Positions 9,788 to 19,879 are shown, counted from the first letter of the stretch. The stretch: 64,000 bases of DNA from Kaistia soli DSM 19436 (GCF_900129325.1 NZ_FQUP01000001.1:1406615-1470614), one strand, 5' to 3'. Program-made: numbers and translations. The notes: generated by a model not told the origin, from the sequence alone.

Positions 9788-10807
9788 TCAGTTGGAGGCG
9801 AGCGCCTCGGTCACGAATGTGGTCGTGACATAGGGAGCGTAGTCCGGCAGCACGGCCGGGATCTTGCCCTGCTCCTTGAGGAAGTTCGAAGCGTCGGCGA
9901 CGGCCTTGACCGTGCCGCCGCCGAGAAGGGCGGCCGAGGCCTGCTCGTCGAGCTGCGGGAAGTGATAGCCCTTGAGCAGCGCCGGCACTTCGTCGACCTT
10001 GGCGCCGGTCAGCCTAGAGATCTTCGCGGCCTCAGGCGATTTCGCATCCCAGCTCGCGCCCTTAGCCTTGAAGTCGGCATAGGCAGCGCCCGTCACCTTC
10101 ACGAAGGAGGCGACGATCGCGGGGTGCTTTTCGGCGAAATCCTTGCGCACGATCCAGGCGTCGAAAGTCGGTGCGCCCCATTTTCCGACCTCGGCCGAGT
10201 CCGTCAGAACCTTGCCGTTCTCTTTGATCTTGCCAAGCGCCGGATCCCAGACATAGGCGGCGTCGATATCACCACGCTGCCATGCGGCCGCGATCTCCGG
10301 CGGTCGCAGATTGAGGATCTCGACCGACTTCGGGTCGATGTCCCAATGCTTCAGAGCGGCCAGAAGGCTATAATGGGTAGTCGAAACGAAGGGGACGGCG
10401 ATCTTCTTGCCGACGAGGTCCTTCGGCTCAGAGATCTTGGCGCCGTCACGCACGACCAGCGCCTCGCTTTCGCCGATCAGTCCGACGACATAGATCGTCT
10501 CGATCGGCAGTTCGCGGCTGGCGGCGGCGGCGAGCGGGCTCGACCCGACATAGCCGATATCGACCGCGCCCGAAGCAATGGCAGCGATGACGTCCGCGCC
10601 CGAGTCGAACTTCTTCCAGTCGATACTGGCCTTGGCGGCCTTCTCATAGGTGCCCTCGGCCTGCGGAATTTTGGAGGGCTCGACGACGGTCTGGTAGGCG
10701 ATCGTGACTTTCTGCTCCTCGGCTGCCTTGGCATTGACGCCCGCGGCGAAAGTGAGGCCGACCGCGGCGGCGGTGGCGAGGAGAGTTCTGCGGGTGATGT
10801 GGCTCAT
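9788..10807 (-). CDS. tauA: taurine ABC transporter substrate-binding protein TauA
   Basis: The protein has about 339 residues, with a signal peptide (MSHITRRTLLATAAAVGLTF..., cleavage after AKA). An arginine pair sits close to the start, so Tat export is possible. Stretches such as DWKKFDSGADVIAAIASGAVDIGYVGSSPLAAA, ISTTHYSLLAALKHW-like and AAAWQRGDIDAAYVWDPAL are close to E. coli TauA, making taurine or a similar sulfonate the expected ligand. ATG 10807 is preceded by AGGACA. It is the first gene of the operon, with about 100 nt before tauB. Such operons are normally switched on by sulfate limitation through a LysR regulator; none is encoded nearby. Confidence 0.9.
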   Translation of the reverse strand: MSHITRRTLLATAAAVGLTFAAGVNAKAAEEQKVTIAYQTVVEPSKIPQAEGTYEKAAKASIDWKKFDSGADVIAAIASGAVDIGYVGSSPLAAAASRELPIETIYVVGLIGESEALVVRDGAKISEPKDLVGKKIAVPFVSTTHYSLLAALKHWDIDPKSVEILNLRPPEIAAAWQRGDIDAAYVWDPALGKIKENGKVLTDSAEVGKWGAPTFDAWIVRKDFAEKHPAIVASFVKVTGAAYADFKAKGASWDAKSPEAAKISRLTGAKVDEVPALLKGYHFPQLDEQASAALLGGGTVKAVADASNFLKEQGKIPAVLPDYAPYVTTTFVTEALASN

Positions 10808-11160
10808 GGTGTGTCCTGACATGCGCGCGGGCTCGATCGGTCCCTTGCGGCGCTTGTGTTCATCTGATGCTTGGTACGGAGTGCCGCGCTGGTGATCCAA
10901 GGCGCGGCGGCCATCGCGTGGCGCGTCAACAGAGCCGTTCGGTCATGGACGTGTCCCCCCTCGGGGCTTAGCCGTTGTTGGCGCGGGGCAAGCCTCACGG
11001 ATCCAATGATCCTCAAATCGCCGCGACGATCGACCACTCGACCGTGGCCCAAGACTAGGCAATGACGCCTATCTCGATAAAGGAAGTAGATTTTATTTTG
11101 AGCGCCGCGTCGGGTAATCCTTCCGCCGCCGAAGCGCCGCCGCGGCAGATGGCTTCCCGT
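10808..11160. other. tauA upstream region, no gene seen
   Basis: No credible coding sequence is present. Reading toward tauA there is an A/T-rich patch around 11083-11100 that could hold a promoter. A short inverted repeat, TAGGC-AATGAC-GCCTA (11056-11071), has the dimensions of a LysR-type binding site. Both are suggestions from sequence shape only. Confidence 0.3.
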
Positions 11161-11440
11161 TCAGGCGGGTCGATCCTGCTGGAAGTAAGCGAAGCCACGA
11201 AGCTTCAGCAGCACGTTCGGCACGGCCATCGGCAGTGCACCGCCGATGAAGGAGCTGATCGGCGTCGGATAGAACAGCATCACCGCCGTGAAGAGGATGG
11301 GCGATAAGCGACCGCCGTCCGCACGAACGTACCGGCCTGGAAGAAGGTGGCGCTGATGAGAAGGAGGGCGGCGCGACAAGCGGCACCAGCGGCATAGTCG
11401 CCGCAAGCTCAGCGTCACAGGCATCCGCTCCAGCGACCGA
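11161..11440 (-). pseudogene. possible remnant of a small membrane protein gene, frameshifted
   Basis: On the minus strand one frame reads a hydrophobic C-terminus (RLSPILFTAVMLFYPTPISS..., then LPMAVPNVLLKLRGFAYF) ending at a TGA at 11161-11163. Immediately upstream, a different frame gives another hydrophobic stretch (AALLLISATFFQAGTFVRTA, about 11310-11375). Joining them by a frameshift near 11315 yields a coherent two-helix protein end, but no start or ribosome site is evident and I do not recognise the family. It could be chance hydrophobicity in GC-rich spacer. Confidence 0.3.
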
Positions 11441-11482
11441 CCGAAAAAGACATTCTCCCCGGCCGCTGCAAGGGTCGGCAGA

Positions 11483-12691
11483 TCAGCCGCCGGCGCGCAG
11501 CTTCTGCAGGAGAGCGGTGTCCGGATAACCATCCGGCGGCAGGCCGAGTTCGAGCTGTGCGGCGCGGACGGAGGCGCGGGTGCCCGAACCGATCATGCCA
11601 TCGGCCTTGCCGACCGGATGGCCGCGCTTGGCGAGCAGTGTCTGCAGCTCCTGCACTTCCTTGAAGGAGAGACCGTCGACATTGCCACCGCGGCTGACGG
11701 GCGGCGCGCCGGCAAGCCGGGTCGCGTAATAGGCGGCGGTCAGCGCATAGACAAAGGACTGGTTCCACTGCAGATAGACGTCGAAATTGGCATAGCCGAG
11801 GAAGGCTGGGCCATTGCGTCCCATCGGCAGGATCAGTGTCGCCGGCAGGCTTGCGGGGCCGAGCGTCGAGCCGGGAGCCGCGGTGATGCCGAGGCTCTGC
11901 CATTCGGCGACACTCTTGCGGACCGAGAGATCGGATTGCGACCAATCCATCGTAGAGGGGACACGGATTTCGGTCAGCCAGGGCTCATTGCGCTGCCAGC
12001 CTTCATGCACCAGCAGGGCGGCGGCCGAGGCGAGCACGTCCGCTGTTGAATGCAGCAGGTCGCGCTTGCCGTCGCCGTCATAGTCGACGGCGAAGTCACG
12101 GTAGTGCGTGGCGAGGAACTGGACCTGGCCGAGTTCACCGGCCCAAGGCCCCTTCATCTCGGCGGCTGTCAGATCGCCGCGGTCGATGACGGTCAGCGCT
12201 GCCATCAACTGGTCGCGGAAGAGGTCCGATCGGCGGCAGTCATAGGCGAGCGTCGCCAGCGAGCGCAAAGTCGGCATATCGCCGAGATTGGCACCGAAAT
12301 CGGTTTCCAGGCCCCAGAAGGCGACGAGAACCGGCGCGGGGACGCCGTAGTCCTTGTCGATGCGTGCGAAGAGCTTGGCGTTCGACTTGATCAGCTGAGC
12401 GCCCTTCTGCAAGCGGTATTTCGCGACCATGCGATCGGAAAACTGCAGGAAGTTCTGTGCGAAGACGTTCTGTGCGCGGTCCTTGGCGATGACGTCGGGT
12501 GCATAGGACAGGCCGTCGAGCGCCGAGGATACCGTCGCCGGGGAGATGCCACTGGCCAGCGCCTGGCCTTCGAAGTCCTTCAGCCAGGCTGTGAAACCCG
12601 CTCCATTGTTGGCGCAGGTCGCGGCAGAAGCGGCGCCTGCCACCGTCGTCACGAGAACCATGGTGAGGAGCCGCAGCCCGGCCTTCAGCAT
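11483..12691 (-). CDS. lytic murein transglycosylase (MltB family) with peptidoglycan-binding domain
   Basis: The protein has 402 residues. A signal peptide (to about residue 23, GAASA) leads into an SLT_2/MltB catalytic domain (about 30-320) and a C-terminal PG_binding_1 domain (about 340-400, LQTLLAKRGHPVGKADGMIG). The catalytic glutamate is E129 in FWGLETDFG. It cleaves glycan strands of peptidoglycan to 1,6-anhydro products in the periplasm. No lipobox is seen, so it is a soluble rather than a lipoprotein form. ATG 12691 is chosen because GGAGG lies 8 nt upstream and the signal peptide begins there; the frame is open further upstream without support. Confidence 0.92.
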   Translation of the reverse strand: MLKAGLRLLTMVLVTTVAGAASAATCANNGAGFTAWLKDFEGQALASGISPATVSSALDGLSYAPDVIAKDRAQNVFAQNFLQFSDRMVAKYRLQKGAQLIKSNAKLFARIDKDYGVPAPVLVAFWGLETDFGANLGDMPTLRSLATLAYDCRRSDLFRDQLMAALTVIDRGDLTAAEMKGPWAGELGQVQFLATHYRDFAVDYDGDGKRDLLHSTADVLASAAALLVHEGWQRNEPWLTEIRVPSTMDWSQSDLSVRKSVAEWQSLGITAAPGSTLGPASLPATLILPMGRNGPAFLGYANFDVYLQWNQSFVYALTAAYYATRLAGAPPVSRGGNVDGLSFKEVQELQTLLAKRGHPVGKADGMIGSGTRASVRAAQLELGLPPDGYPDTALLQKLRAGG

Positions 12692-12828
12692 CGAGAAACC
12701 TCCGAAAGGCGTCATATCCTCGGCGACACGTGCCATTCCCGCGCCGAGAATGCAACGCCGTCGCTGGCATTCGGGGCGATCGCCGTGCGCCGTCACATGT
12801 CTGCCGCACTGCGTATCCGACCAGCGTG

Positions 12829-13188
12829 TCAGCCTTCAGCCGCCCGCGCCTGGTCGTAACTGGCGATCAGCCGTTTCGGTGCGGCCATGCGCCATGCGCG
12901 CTCCACCAGCGGCGCCATCCGTTCGGCGTCGATCGCGGCGAGGCGGATCAGCACATAGGGATAGCCGCGATAATGATCGGTCGTAAAGAACGCCTCAGGC
13001 TCGATCTCGATCAGAAAGTCGCGTTCGTCCAACTCGCAGCGGAGCGCAAAGACCGTATCCTCATCGCGAATGCGGCCGAGAAAGCGCTTGGCGACCATGA
13101 ACGACATCGTGCCGTGATGCGTGCTCTCGGCAACGCCTGGAAGCGCCAGGAATATGCGGCGGAGGTCATCGGGGCTGGTCGCCATCAT
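12829..13188 (-). CDS. MmcQ/YjbR family protein
   Basis: This is a small protein of about 119 residues with the YjbR fold signature: LRRIFLALPGVAESTHHGTMSF near the start, then FLGRIRDEDTVFALRC and GYPYVLIRLAAIDAERM. The family is often annotated as DNA-binding, but function is not established. ATG 13188 is followed by a second in-frame ATG at 13185; GGGAG lies 5 nt before the first. It is 28 nt downstream of the PRPP synthetase stop on the same strand and may be co-transcribed. Confidence 0.85.
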   Translation of the reverse strand: MMATSPDDLRRIFLALPGVAESTHHGTMSFMVAKRFLGRIRDEDTVFALRCELDERDFLIEIEPEAFFTTDHYRGYPYVLIRLAAIDAERMAPLVERAWRMAAPKRLIASYDQARAAEG

Positions 13189-13216
13189 CGGGCTCCCGCA
13201 ACGTCGCTCTACCGCT

Positions 13217-14188
13217 TTACTCCGCGGCGATCTTGGCTGCGTCCTGATCTGCATAAAACAATGCGCTGACGGATTCGCCGCAATTGATGCGCCGCATTGC
13301 CTCGGCGAGCGCCGGCGCAACGGACAGAACCGTCAATTTCGGTACCCGCTTCGCATCCGATAGCGGCACGGTATTGGTGCAGACGATCTCGACGATATCA
13401 GGCTCGGATGCCAGGCGCTGGAGGCTGTCGCCAGCGAAAATGCCGTGCGTCGTGGCGATGCGCACCGAACGGGCGCCGCCGGAACGCAGATGCTGCAGCA
13501 ATTCCAGGATCGAGCCGCCGCTGGCGATTTCGTCGTCGAGGACGATGACGTCGCGGTCCCTGACATCGCCGATCAAGGTCGAGATGCGCACCTGCGTATC
13601 GCTGATGCGTTCCTTGGCACCGGCCGCGACAGGAACGCCCAGCCGTCTCGCAAACGCGGCGGCGTTCTTGGCGTTGCCAAGATCTGGAGAGACGACGACC
13701 CCGCTACTCAGATCATAAGATTGAAAATGCGACGACAGCTCGTCGAGCGCATGGAGCTGGTCGACGGGGACGCTGAAGAACCCGTGCACCTGGGGCGAGT
13801 GCAGCGTCATGGTCAGTACGCGGCTCGCGCCGGCTGTCGACAGGAGATCGGCGACTAGACGCCCGCCGAGGGAGATGCGCGGCGCGTCCTTCTTGTCGGA
13901 CCTTGCATAGGAAAAATACGGAATGACAGCGGTAATGCGGGCGGCCGATGCACCGCGCGCGGCGTCGAGCATCAGCATCAGCTCGAACAGGTTTTCCTGC
14001 ACCGGCGCCGTGAGCGGCTGGATCAGAAACACGTCCTGATCGCGGCAGTTCGCTTGCAACTGCACTTCCAGGCAATCGTTTGAAAAGCGCTTCAGCCGTG
14101 TCGGGAGCAACGGAACCTTGAGATGAGCGCAAATCTCTTGTGCGAGATCGGGGTTAGCGTGACCGCTGAAGACCGCCAGTTCGCTCAT
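13217..14188 (-). CDS. divergent ribose-phosphate pyrophosphokinase (PRPP synthetase)
   Basis: The protein has 323 residues and covers the full length of the PRPP synthetase family, which makes PRPP from ribose 5-phosphate and ATP. Landmarks are recognisable but altered. The ATP-loop reads FSYARSDKKDAPR rather than the usual YARQDRK. The catalytic-His segment is TMTLHSPQVHGFF (H130), where VDLHA is usual. The PRPP loop is LDDEIASGGS (about 218-226), where DDMIDTGGT is usual. The core Asp-Asp, His and glycines remain, so activity is plausible. It is probably not the housekeeping prs but a second, diverged copy. ATG 14188 has GGTGGA just upstream. Confidence 0.82.
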   Translation of the reverse strand: MSELAVFSGHANPDLAQEICAHLKVPLLPTRLKRFSNDCLEVQLQANCRDQDVFLIQPLTAPVQENLFELMLMLDAARGASAARITAVIPYFSYARSDKKDAPRISLGGRLVADLLSTAGASRVLTMTLHSPQVHGFFSVPVDQLHALDELSSHFQSYDLSSGVVVSPDLGNAKNAAAFARRLGVPVAAGAKERISDTQVRISTLIGDVRDRDVIVLDDEIASGGSILELLQHLRSGGARSVRIATTHGIFAGDSLQRLASEPDIVEIVCTNTVPLSDAKRVPKLTVLSVAPALAEAMRRINCGESVSALFYADQDAAKIAAE

Positions 14189-14251
14189 AGATCCACCCCA
14201 TGAAGCAATAGCGGCCGATTACCGGATTCGGCGGTCACAAGCAAACGGTGA

Positions 14252-14268
14252 GTGACGCCGTTTTGGCG

Positions 14269-14272
<4 letters not shown>
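14252..14272 (-). terminator. hairpin at the 3' end of prfC
   Basis: GTGACGCC-GTTTT-GGCGTCAC is a perfect 8-bp stem with a 5-nt loop that includes the prfC stop codon (14269-14271). It lies between prfC and the PRPP synthetase gene. The strong stem suggests a terminator or processing stem; there is no long T-run. Confidence 0.5.
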
Positions 14273-15855
<1,583 letters not shown>

Positions 15856-16084
15856 GGGATCTGCGTGCTTCTAGCGATGGTCGGTGTGGCGCGCATGGTT
15901 AGACGACACGTGGGCGAAAGGCCAGCCCTCAGGTCACTCTCCAACCGAGTCCTGACCCTGGGGTCTTGTCGGCGCGCTGCACTTGCCCTCTGATGGGCAC
16001 ACGCGCGAAACGGCCTCTGCAACTGGCTCGCGGTGCTGGCGCGGGGGACAGCGCACCGACGGGGTCTTGATTGGACGCAACGCC

Positions 16085-17740
16085 ATGTCCGATGCGATGT
16101 GCTTTGCCGGTTTCGCCTTTGCAGCAGATTTCACGTCCGCTCGACGCGAGGATGGCAGCTCCATCGCGTTTACGCGGGCGGAGCGGCGTCTGCTCGCCCA
16201 CCTCGTCGCCCATGCGGGGGCGCTCTGTACTAGGGACCAACTGCTCGATGCCATCTCAGGTCTGGGCTCGGATGCCGGAGACCGCAATATCGATTTCGTC
16301 GTCGCCCGCGTGCGATCCAAGCTCGGCGATCCGGCGCGGCAGCCGATCTTCATCGCGACGCGCTATGGCGAGGGCTATGTCTGGATCGCTACGCCGCGCA
16401 GGCCTGCCTCTGAGACAGTTCCCCCATTCCTTATCGTTGGGCCGATCAGGCGGCTGTCGGGCGAGGGGGAGCCGGGTGGTACCTCGCTCGCTTTCGCGGA
16501 GGCACTCGCCGCGGTGCTGCGGGCCGAGATCGCGGACCAACGGGGCGTGGTGCTCGACCCGGACGCGTCGCTTACCGGGACTGCCTCATCGCCCGCGCCC
16601 GAATTCCAGATCGAGTTGACCTTCGTCGATGTCGACGGCCGGACCGACTGTGTCTCCGTCTTGCGGCATTGCGGGACGGGCGCCGTGCTGAAGGTACGGC
16701 GCGACGAGGATGTCGATGCTTCCGGACGGGCGGATGTCACGGCGGGCGACCATGCGGCGGCGCTGTGGTTGTCCCTTGCCACGGAGCGTGGCGAGGGCAA
16801 TCCCGAAATCGGGCCGTCCGACCTGCGCATCTACGAGGCCGGGACGCCCTTCGTCCGCAACGACGACCCGGACCTGCCGCCCGAGGTCTCAGTGAAGGAC
16901 GAGGCATTCCCGATCGGCGAGAACTTCCGCCGCAACGAGGCGCAACTGCGCAAGTTGCGGGAGTTGCGGCCGGCCGACCCCGTCCTGAAGCTCATGCTGG
17001 CGATCAATATCCACGCGCGCTACATCGCGGATGGCTGGCGCTTCCTTGCCACGAGCGATCCGCGTGCGCGCGACGAAGCGGACATCCGCGATCTCGTTCT
17101 CGGGGCGTTGCCCGAGCTGATGCCGAGCCCACAGCATGTTCTGTCGGCGGCGAAGCTGCTCCAGTTTCTCGGTCCGGAATATGGCACGGCGGCCCTGTCA
17201 CTGGCAGAAGACGCCTTTCGCCGGGCCACCGAACTTGGGCACGCCTTGACGACACTCGGCGCTATGCGCTGCTTCAGCGACGATTTCGCGGCCGGGCTGC
17301 CATTGCTCTGGCAGGCGCGCGCGTTGGTCAAGCCGGGGACGCTCGCCGAGCGCTACATCGTTGCGACGATTTGTCAGCACCTGATGGGAGCGGGCGATTT
17401 CGCGGGTAAGGATCGCGAATTACAGCTCCTCACGCGCTCCCCGCTCAGCAAGGGTCCGTTCCGCCTCGTATTCGCCAATCCCGGTGAGGTCGATCCCTCG
17501 CTGCCGGTGCGCATGACGCTCCGCCTGTTGTCCGCGAAATATGCCCGCGCGATGCTATTGTGGAGCTACTACACCAGCACGCGGCTCTATACTGGCCGCG
17601 AGGCGCGCGAGAACGTCATCGTCGGCTTGGCTGGCCACCTTCGCCGCCGGTTCGGCGACGCGATCATCCTGCCGGAGGTCGCCCAGGCGGTGCCAGGCAT
17701 CTTCGGGACGCGCGCCGCGGTTGCCGAGCCGGTCTCCTGA
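16085..17740 (+). CDS. winged-helix (OmpR/PhoB DNA-binding type) regulator with large helical C-terminal domain
   Basis: The protein has about 551 residues. Residues ~1-100 form an OmpR/PhoB C-terminal-type winged helix (FTRAERRLLAHLVAHAGALCTRDQLLDAI, then RNIDFVVARVRSKLGDPARQPIFIATRYGEGYVW). There is no receiver domain. The remaining ~450 residues have no membrane helix and look alpha-helical/TPR-like, as in CadC/HilA-type one-component regulators without a transmembrane segment. The signal it senses is unknown. I chose ATG 16085 (MSDAMCFAG) because the winged helix begins directly after it. Its last 186 nt are overlapped antisense by the convergent DUF1194 gene. Confidence 0.75.
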   Translation: MSDAMCFAGFAFAADFTSARREDGSSIAFTRAERRLLAHLVAHAGALCTRDQLLDAISGLGSDAGDRNIDFVVARVRSKLGDPARQPIFIATRYGEGYVWIATPRRPASETVPPFLIVGPIRRLSGEGEPGGTSLAFAEALAAVLRAEIADQRGVVLDPDASLTGTASSPAPEFQIELTFVDVDGRTDCVSVLRHCGTGAVLKVRRDEDVDASGRADVTAGDHAAALWLSLATERGEGNPEIGPSDLRIYEAGTPFVRNDDPDLPPEVSVKDEAFPIGENFRRNEAQLRKLRELRPADPVLKLMLAINIHARYIADGWRFLATSDPRARDEADIRDLVLGALPELMPSPQHVLSAAKLLQFLGPEYGTAALSLAEDAFRRATELGHALTTLGAMRCFSDDFAAGLPLLWQARALVKPGTLAERYIVATICQHLMGAGDFAGKDRELQLLTRSPLSKGPFRLVFANPGEVDPSLPVRMTLRLLSAKYARAMLLWSYYTSTRLYTGREARENVIVGLAGHLRRRFGDAIILPEVAQAVPGIFGTRAAVAEPVS

Positions 17741-18511
17741 CAAGTGGAACTTGGGCAGTTCCCGCCGCGCGATATCGGGTGCTCCGATTTCCCGCAGCAG
17801 CTTGATGCGCATCGCCCGCCTGAAATCGCCGATGCCGATGGCATCGATGACGAATGAGCCGGGTCCGCTGGCGACGAAGGTGCGATAATAGCTCCCGAGA
17901 CCGGGCTCGTTCCCGGCAATGGCGAGGCCGTTGACGGTGACGCCGAGTTGCTCGGCTCTGGTCCGCGCAGCGGACAGAGTGACGCTGGCGGGTCGGCGGG
18001 GTCGGCGGCTCTCGCGGCCATTGCCGGATATGTCGACGACGCGCCGCATCGAGCAAAGCGAGGGATCCTCGAGGAGGTCGAGGGCGCGCGAGAGGCCGAC
18101 ACCGATGTCCGTGCTGCCGCCGAGGTCGCGCGGCAGCCTCACGATGCGCCCGGCGAAGCGCGCCGCGTCGGCGGCGGCGAAGAGATGATCCCAGGGGATG
18201 ACGCGCACCCCCATGGCGTCGTCGGCCCACAGGACCGCAGCCACCGAGAGACCGCCGCCCGAGCGGATCGCCGCCAGCACATCCCGGGAGCGCAGTGCGT
18301 CGGCGATGCCGTCGATCTGAACCGCGAATGCGGAATCATCGACACTGCTTGAAGCGTCTATCGCGAAGACGAGGGCCGTCGTCGTGCACGGTGGTTGGGC
18401 AGCAGCGCGGTCGGCTACCAATGCGCCCGCGACGAATGGGGTAACGAAAGCCAGGACAAGCCGGATCAAAGTGCCGGCTTGCTTTGAGACAACGCCTTCT
18501 TGCTTCGCCAT
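17555..18511 (-). CDS. DUF1194 von Willebrand factor A protein, secreted, with extended C-terminus
   Basis: The protein has 318 residues. A signal peptide (to about residue 39, DRAAAQ) precedes a DUF1194/VWA domain with an intact MIDAS: FAIDASSSVDD (D52, S54, S56) and GGSTDIGVG for the later Thr. Family similarity ends at GDFRRAMRIKLLREIG, near coordinate 17782. The last ~75 residues are arginine/aspartate-rich and arise mostly by reading antisense through the 3' end of the convergent regulator gene (17555-17740), so the native stop seems to have been lost or moved. No clear ribosome site precedes ATG 18511; a hairpin (18520-18540) sits there instead. A metal-dependent protein-binding role in the periplasm is likely. 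Confidence 0.75.
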   Translation of the reverse strand: MAKQEGVVSKQAGTLIRLVLAFVTPFVAGALVADRAAAQPPCTTTALVFAIDASSSVDDSAFAVQIDGIADALRSRDVLAAIRSGGGLSVAAVLWADDAMGVRVIPWDHLFAAADAARFAGRIVRLPRDLGGSTDIGVGLSRALDLLEDPSLCSMRRVVDISGNGRESRRPRRPASVTLSAARTRAEQLGVTVNGLAIAGNEPGLGSYYRTFVASGPGSFVIDAIGIGDFRRAMRIKLLREIGAPDIARRELPKFHLSGDRLGNRGARPEDAWHRLGDLRQDDRVAEPAAKVASQADDDVLARLAASIEPRAGVVAPQ

Positions 18512-18519
18512 GATGCGCT

Positions 18520-18540
18520 CGCAGTCAGCTTGAGACTGCG
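18520..18540 (-). promoter_or_regulatory. hairpin in the 5' leader of the DUF1194 gene
   Basis: CGCAGTC-AGCTTGA-GACTGCG forms a perfect 7-bp stem ending 8 nt before the ATG at 18511, where a ribosome site would be expected. It may limit translation or may be incidental. Confidence 0.3.
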
Positions 18541-18585
18541 GGAGCGATAGCCGGCGATTGTTGCGCGATTGTTTGATTGGGTCCG

Positions 18586-18936
18586 TCAGCGCTTCCCTGC
18601 GAGCGCCGCGATTCCGATGCCGAGCCAGCCGAGGATCATCGCCGTGCCGCCCCAGGGCGCGGCAAAGGCCAACGCTGCGCTACCAGTGAGGTCGTGGAAA
18701 GCGAGCGCGCCGGCAAAGACCAGCAGGCCGAGCGCGATCGCCGCGGCCGAGACGGTCATGATCCGCCCGCGCGCCACGCCATAGAGCCCGAGGGCGAGGA
18801 GGGCGGGGGCCTGCGCCATGGCCATCTGCCCGGCCGTCGCGAGCCGGTCGGCACCCGCGATATGCGCTCCGGCCGCGGCGAGCGCCACGCCGAGCGCGCC
18901 GGCAAGCCCAGCGGCAAGAAGAAGGGCGCGATCCAT
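18586..18936 (-). CDS. DUF423 family small membrane protein
   Basis: The protein has 116 residues and four predicted membrane helices covering most of its length. The DUF423 (YgdD-like) pattern is visible: GALGVALAAAGAHIAG near the N-terminus and FHDLTGSAALAFAAPWGGTAMILGWLGIG at the end. Function is unknown. ATG 18936 is preceded by AGGTGA. It is followed 74 nt downstream by the DUF1194 gene on the same strand; no functional link is evident. Confidence 0.85.
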   Translation of the reverse strand: MDRALLLAAGLAGALGVALAAAGAHIAGADRLATAGQMAMAQAPALLALGLYGVARGRIMTVSAAAIALGLLVFAGALAFHDLTGSAALAFAAPWGGTAMILGWLGIGIAALAGKR

Positions 18937-19006
18937 ATTTCATCACCTCATTGGCATGCCGGCGCTGGCGCAAGGCGGGTCAGCGCCCTAAGTTCGCGTC
19001 CAGACC

Positions 19007-19020
19007 CTAAATCGATTCAG
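19007..19020. promoter_or_regulatory. 14-bp palindromic operator ahead of the epimerase gene
   Basis: CTAAATCGATTCAG is palindromic apart from one base pair and has the CG centre usual for LacI-family operators. It ends 10 nt before ATG 19031, abutting the AGGAGG ribosome site, a position suited to repression. A 13-bp identical core (TAAATCGATTCAG) recurs at 21587-21599. Confidence 0.6.
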
Positions 19021-19030
19021 GAGGACGAAT

Positions 19031-19873
19031 ATGATCATCGTGACGGGAGGAAGCGGCCTTGCGGGCCGCGCCGTGGTCGAGGACCTTGTCTCGCATGGAT
19101 ATGAGGTGACGTCGATCGACAGCGCGCCGCAGCTGGCCGGCCAGGCCGCCAAGTATGCGCGCACCGACCTGACGGATTACGGCCAGACGATCGCTGCCCT
19201 TTCCGCCATCGACGAGCGCGTCTCGAATGTCGAAGGCATTGTCCATCTCGCCGCGATCCCGGCGCCGGGCCTTGCCCCGAACCACGTCATCTTCGAGACC
19301 AACATGATCTCGACCTACAACATCTTCGAGGCGGCGCGCGTGCTCGGCATCCGCAACGTCGTTTGGGCGTCGAGCGAAACCGTCCTCGGCCTGCCGTTTG
19401 AAACGCCGCCGCCCTACGTTCCCGTGGACGAGGAGTATCGCGGCCGGCCCGAGACGGCCTATTCGCTTTCGAAATTCCTGTCCGAAGAGATGGCGAAGGA
19501 ATTCTGCCGCTGGGATCCTTCGTTCAAGATCTTTGGCCTGCGCTTCTCCAACATCATGGCACCCTATCGCTATTCGGAGTTCCCGGATTTCGACAAGGAC
19601 ATCAACCTGCGCAAGTGGAACCTCTGGGCCTATATCGATGCCCGCGACGCGGCACAGGCCGTCCGCCTCGCGCTTGAATCGAAGCTCACCGGCGCCGAGG
19701 TGTTCATCATCGCCAATGAAGACGGGGTGATGGGGAAGCCAAATGAGGAACTGCTCGACGAGGCCTTCCCGGGCGTGACGCGCAAGCGGCCCTTTGGTCC
19801 GCACGAGACGCTGCTGTCTATCGAGAAGGCCAAGACGGTCCTCGGCTACAAGCCGCTGTTCAACTGGCGCTGA
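19031..19873 (+). CDS. NAD-dependent epimerase/dehydratase family protein (extended SDR)
   Basis: The protein has 280 residues and a Rossmann start IVTGGSGLAGRAV (TGxxGxxG). The catalytic region reads WASSETVLG, with Tyr/Lys in AYSLSKFLSEEMAKEF, so the Ser-Tyr-Lys set is complete. It would oxidise or epimerise a sugar or sugar nucleotide with NAD(P); uronate-dehydrogenase-like activity is possible but not shown. ATG 19031 follows AGGAGGACGAAT. The operator at 19007-19020 and the matching site before the aldo/keto reductase at 21617 suggest joint control with the neighbouring sugar oxidoreductases. Confidence 0.85.
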   Translation: MIIVTGGSGLAGRAVVEDLVSHGYEVTSIDSAPQLAGQAAKYARTDLTDYGQTIAALSAIDERVSNVEGIVHLAAIPAPGLAPNHVIFETNMISTYNIFEAARVLGIRNVVWASSETVLGLPFETPPPYVPVDEEYRGRPETAYSLSKFLSEEMAKEFCRWDPSFKIFGLRFSNIMAPYRYSEFPDFDKDINLRKWNLWAYIDARDAAQAVRLALESKLTGAEVFIIANEDGVMGKPNEELLDEAFPGVTRKRPFGPHETLLSIEKAKTVLGYKPLFNWR

Positions 19874-19879
19874 AGAGGC

